A stretch of 64,000 bases of DNA from Brevibacterium atlanticum. Its GTDB lineage: Bacteria > Actinomycetota > Actinomycetes > Actinomycetales > Brevibacteriaceae. The position numbers and the translations under genes are program-made. This document shows, in pieces, positions 61,315 through 64,000 of the stretch. The notes below the pieces were generated by a model. It ran no database searches. It saw nothing but the letters and a program-made list of their open reading frames with translations, and had not been told where the DNA came from. How positions within the stretch are numbered: position 1 is the stretch's first letter; each line of letters opens with the position of its first letter. Location of the stretch: assembly GCF_011617245.1 (NCBI RefSeq), contig NZ_CP050152.1, positions 3,772,503 to 3,836,502 of the forward strand. Direction: 5' to 3'.

Positions 61315-64000
61315 ATGAAGTTCCCTGCACGGCCGGCTCAGATTCCCCCGCAGCTGCCCGAGTGGGACCCCGCCTGGTCCCGGATCGTCGAGGCCGCGAC
61401 CCCGGATGGCACGCACGAGTTCCACGTCCTCGACACCCTTCCGGCCCTGCGCGCGGCAGGGCTCGAGCCCGCAGGCACGATCCTCGCCCTCCACGGCAAC
61501 CCGACCTGGTCCTATCTGTGGCGCAGGCTCGCCCGCGCCACCGTCGAGACCGCCCGAGCCGGTGGCCGCGTGTGGCGGGTCATCGCCCCCGACCAGCTCG
61601 AGATGGGCTTCTCCGAACGGCTCGCCCACGAATCGATGCCGACCCCGAAATCCCACGAGGTGCGCCGGATCGCCGACCGTCTCAATGATTTCGACGCCGT
61701 CGTCACGACGCTGCTCGCCGAGGTGGCCGGCAGTGAGGACGCCGCCGACCGTCCATCTGCGGCCGGGACGACCAACCCCGCCGAGGTGGCCGGCAGCGGC
61801 CATCCGATCGTGACGATCGGACACGACTGGGGCGGCGTGCTCTCGCTCGGCTGGGCCGCGCGCAGCAGCGACATCGTCTCCGCGGCGATCAGCCTCAACA
61901 CGGCCGTCCACCAGCCCGAGGACGTCCCGATCCCGGCGCCCCTGCGCGCCACGCTCGCGGGACCCATGCTGCCCACAGCCACCGTGCTCACCGACTGGTT
62001 CTTACAAGTCACGATGAGCCTCGGCGATCTGTCCGCCGAGACCAAGGATGCGTTTCATGCCCCGTACCGAAGCGCTGCCGACCGATGGGCGATCGGGAAC
62101 TTCGTCGCCGACATTCCTGTGGATGCGGACCACCCCTCGGACTCCGAACTCCAGCGCATCGGCAAGGACATCGCCGCCTTCGACAAGCCTGCCCTCCTCG
62201 TCTGGGGCCCGAAGGATCCGGTGTTCCTCGAACGCTATCTGCGGGATCTGCGCTCCCGCCTGCCACAGGCCGATCTGCACCGGTTCGAAACCGCTTCCCA
62301 TCTTGTCAGCGAAGACCATGATGTGCCCGGCCTCGTCCTCGACTGGCTGGACGCACAGTTCGGCACGGCCGCAGACACCGCGGCGAGCCCAACCGAGGGC
62401 ACGACGAAAGGCCCGTCCGAGGCTTCGAGCACGGCCGCCTCGGCGCGCGAATCCGCTCCCGCCACCGACACTGCCGACGCCCCCGCCACCGACACCCCAC
62501 CTGTCCGCGCGGTCACGGCGATCCTCGATGCGCGCCGTGACGATGAGACGATCGCCTCCGTCGACTTCGCACAGAACCCCGCGCAGCAGATCAGCTGGCG
62601 CCACCTGTGGCACGTGACGACGTCGATCGCGAACGGCCTGCTCGACCTCGGCGTCAAGCCCGGGGACCGGGTGTCGATGCTCGTCCCGCCGGGCAACAAT
62701 CTCACCGCCGCGCTCTACGCGTGCCTGAAGGTCGGCGCGGTCGCCGTCGTCGCCGATGCCGGTCTCGGCCCGAAAGGGATGACGCGGGCGATCACCTCGG
62801 CAGACCCGCAGTGGATCATCGGCGAGCTGCCCGGCCTCACCCTGGCCGGCGCCTTCGGCTGGCCCGGTCGGCGGATCTCCGTCAGCCCGCTCGGGCCCGT
62901 GCGCTCCCGGCTGTTCAAGGCCGAGACGAGCCTGACCGCGCTCTCCCGCACCGAACACCGCGCCGAATTGCCGCCACCGTCCGCCGATGACGATGCGGCG
63001 ATCCTCTTCACCTCCGGCTCGACAGGACCGGCGAAGGGCGTGCGCTACACGCATGCGGACATCTCCGCACTGGCAGCGGTGCTGACCAGGGTCTTCGACG
63101 TCCGTGAGGGCACCGGACTGGTCGCGGGGTTCCCGCCCTTCGCGCTGTTGGGTCCGGCCATCGGGGCCACCTCGGTGACGCCGGACATGTCCGTGACGAA
63201 GCCGAAGACGCTCACGGCGAGCGCGATCGCCGATGCCATCATCGCCGGCCGGGCGACGATGGTCTTCGCCTCCCCCGCCGCGTACCGGAATGTCGCCGCA
63301 ACAGCAGGGCGACTCGATGCGCAGCAGCGTGCAGCGTGTGCACGGGTCGAACTCGTGCTCTCCGCCGGCGCACCCGTGCCCCTGGAACTCATGGACGCCA
63401 TCGCCGAGGTGTTCCCGAACGCGTCCATCCACTCCCCCTACGGCATGACCGAGGGGCTCCTGCTCACTGACATCGACCGGGCGGGTGTGGCCGAGGCCGA
63501 TGCGACCGGCGGGCTCGGGGTGTGCGTGGGTCGGCCCATCGACGGCGTCGAGCTCGCGCTGGCACCGATCGATGCTGCCGGGAACTCCGCCGATGAGCTC
63601 GTGCAGGGAGAGGCCTCCCGGGACCGCCTCGGCGAGTTCGTCGTCAGTGCCGCCCACATCAAGTCCGGCTACGACAATCTGTGGCGCACGACCGCGGATT
63701 CGGCTCGCGATGATCTGCACGGTCTGACCTGGCACCGGACGAACGACATCGGCCACATCGACGATGCCGGCCGGGTATGGCTCGAAGGTCGCCTGCAGCA
63801 CGTCGTCACGACTGCGCGCGGACCCGTCGGTCCGGGCGGTCTCGAGGCGCTCGTCGACGCCGACGCGCAGGTCAGCCGCAGTGCCGTCGTCGGCATCGGT
63901 CCGGTCGGCACGCAGGCGCTGGTCGTCGTGCTCGACGCCGAGGGCACCGCGCTCTCACCCGGTCTCGCACCGCTCGAGCTGACCGCCCGACTGCGGGAGC
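61315..64000 (+). CDS. oleBC: OleB-OleC fusion (beta-lactone decarboxylase/beta-lactone synthetase), 3' end missing
   Basis: An open frame of 895 codons running off the right edge. The N-terminal about 350 residues are an alpha/beta-hydrolase of the OleB type: HGNPTWSYLWR (60-70), nucleophile Asp171 in GHDWGG, Asp302 in GPKDPVF and His329 in ASHL. A 48-residue Ala/Thr/Ser linker (about 351-398) joins an OleC-type AMP-binding enzyme with FTSGSTGPAKGV (565-576) and SPYGMTEGLLLTD. OleC closes the beta-hydroxy acid to a beta-lactone, and OleB removes CO2 to give the cis-olefin. An insertion (about 139-159) in OleB repeats AEVAGS. Start ATG 61315. Confidence 0.93.
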   Translation, partial: MKFPARPAQIPPQLPEWDPAWSRIVEAATPDGTHEFHVLDTLPALRAAGLEPAGTILALHGNPTWSYLWRRLARATVETARAGGRVWRVIAPDQLEMGFSERLAHESMPTPKSHEVRRIADRLNDFDAVVTTLLAEVAGSEDAADRPSAAGTTNPAEVAGSGHPIVTIGHDWGGVLSLGWAARSSDIVSAAISLNTAVHQPEDVPIPAPLRATLAGPMLPTATVLTDWFLQVTMSLGDLSAETKDAFHAPYRSAADRWAIGNFVADIPVDADHPSDSELQRIGKDIAAFDKPALLVWGPKDPVFLERYLRDLRSRLPQADLHRFETASHLVSEDHDVPGLVLDWLDAQFGTAADTAASPTEGTTKGPSEASSTAASARESAPATDTADAPATDTPPVRAVTAILDARRDDETIASVDFAQNPAQQISWRHLWHVTTSIANGLLDLGVKPGDRVSMLVPPGNNLTAALYACLKVGAVAVVADAGLGPKGMTRAITSADPQWIIGELPGLTLAGAFGWPGRRISVSPLGPVRSRLFKAETSLTALSRTEHRAELPPPSADDDAAILFTSGSTGPAKGVRYTHADISALAAVLTRVFDVREGTGLVAGFPPFALLGPAIGATSVTPDMSVTKPKTLTASAIADAIIAGRATMVFASPAAYRNVAATAGRLDAQQRAACARVELVLSAGAPVPLELMDAIAEVFPNASIHSPYGMTEGLLLTDIDRAGVAEADATGGLGVCVGRPIDGVELALAPIDAAGNSADELVQGEASRDRLGEFVVSAAHIKSGYDNLWRTTADSARDDLHGLTWHRTNDIGHIDDAGRVWLEGRLQHVVTTARGPVGPGGLEALVDADAQVSRSAVVGIGPVGTQALVVVLDAEGTALSPGLAPLELTARLRE

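Overview
The window is high-GC, tightly packed DNA from an actinomycete. Gene content (fused OleBC olefin enzymes, an Asp23/Gls24 stress cluster with its own sigma factor, an HspR-type operator before clpB, paired heteromeric acyl-CoA dehydrogenases, DUF5926/DUF5819/DUF6286 proteins) points to Micrococcales, and Brevibacterium is my best guess; the genus is inference. About 50 protein genes are supported. I saw no rRNA, tRNA, CRISPR array or prophage. One IS110-family insertion sequence lies near the left edge.

Layout. 1-1028: the start of a flavin reductase-like gene and a TetR regulator. 1041-2480: a strong palindrome and an intact IS110 element with a structured non-coding left end. 2482-8150: a peptide/nickel-type ABC importer (binding lipoprotein, two permeases, one fused double ATPase). 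8583-12792: AGCS amino-acid symporter, class II fructose-bisphosphate aldolase, UMF1-type MFS protein. 12899-17208: an ArsR/SRPBCC pair and a TetR-controlled ABC exporter. 17391-19770: two acyl-CoA dehydrogenase subunits. 20157-24068: SPOUT methyltransferase, ABC-2 permease with a degenerate ATPase, pyrE. 24262-29143: an envelope-stress region (GlsB-like protein, two Asp23-like proteins plus an ECF sigma factor on the minus strand, and a five-gene Asp23/DUF2273/Asp23/DUF6286/AmaP-like operon on the plus strand). Two genes here share a near-identical promoter-like element. 29569-40517: mixed metabolism (SDRs, thioesterase-like, exonuclease III, RelA/SpoT-type synthetase, DUF5926, glycosyltransferase, prephenate dehydratase, flavoprotein dehydrogenase, crotonase). 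40627-47219: CPA1 antiporter, ClpB behind an HspR box, HTTM plus DUF5819 pair. 47462-57924: CoA transferase, agmatine deiminase, YtxH-like protein, cardiolipin synthase, Nudix hydrolase, crotonase, MFS, TM2 protein, GltS-like flavoprotein. 58059-64000: SDR, a membrane protein, then oleA and an oleB-oleC fusion running off the right edge.

The most striking pattern is not a gene. The 10-mer GCCGAGGYGG (either strand) occurs at least 47 times by eye, where base composition predicts about one or two. It is found in both orientations, as inverted pairs inside terminators, and repeatedly in low-complexity linkers or insertions of proteins, which is how DNA uptake sequences behave in other bacteria. 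A second layer of structure is three small families of dispersed intergenic palindromes, two copies each, one of them inside a 350-bp segment bounded by 24-bp direct repeats.
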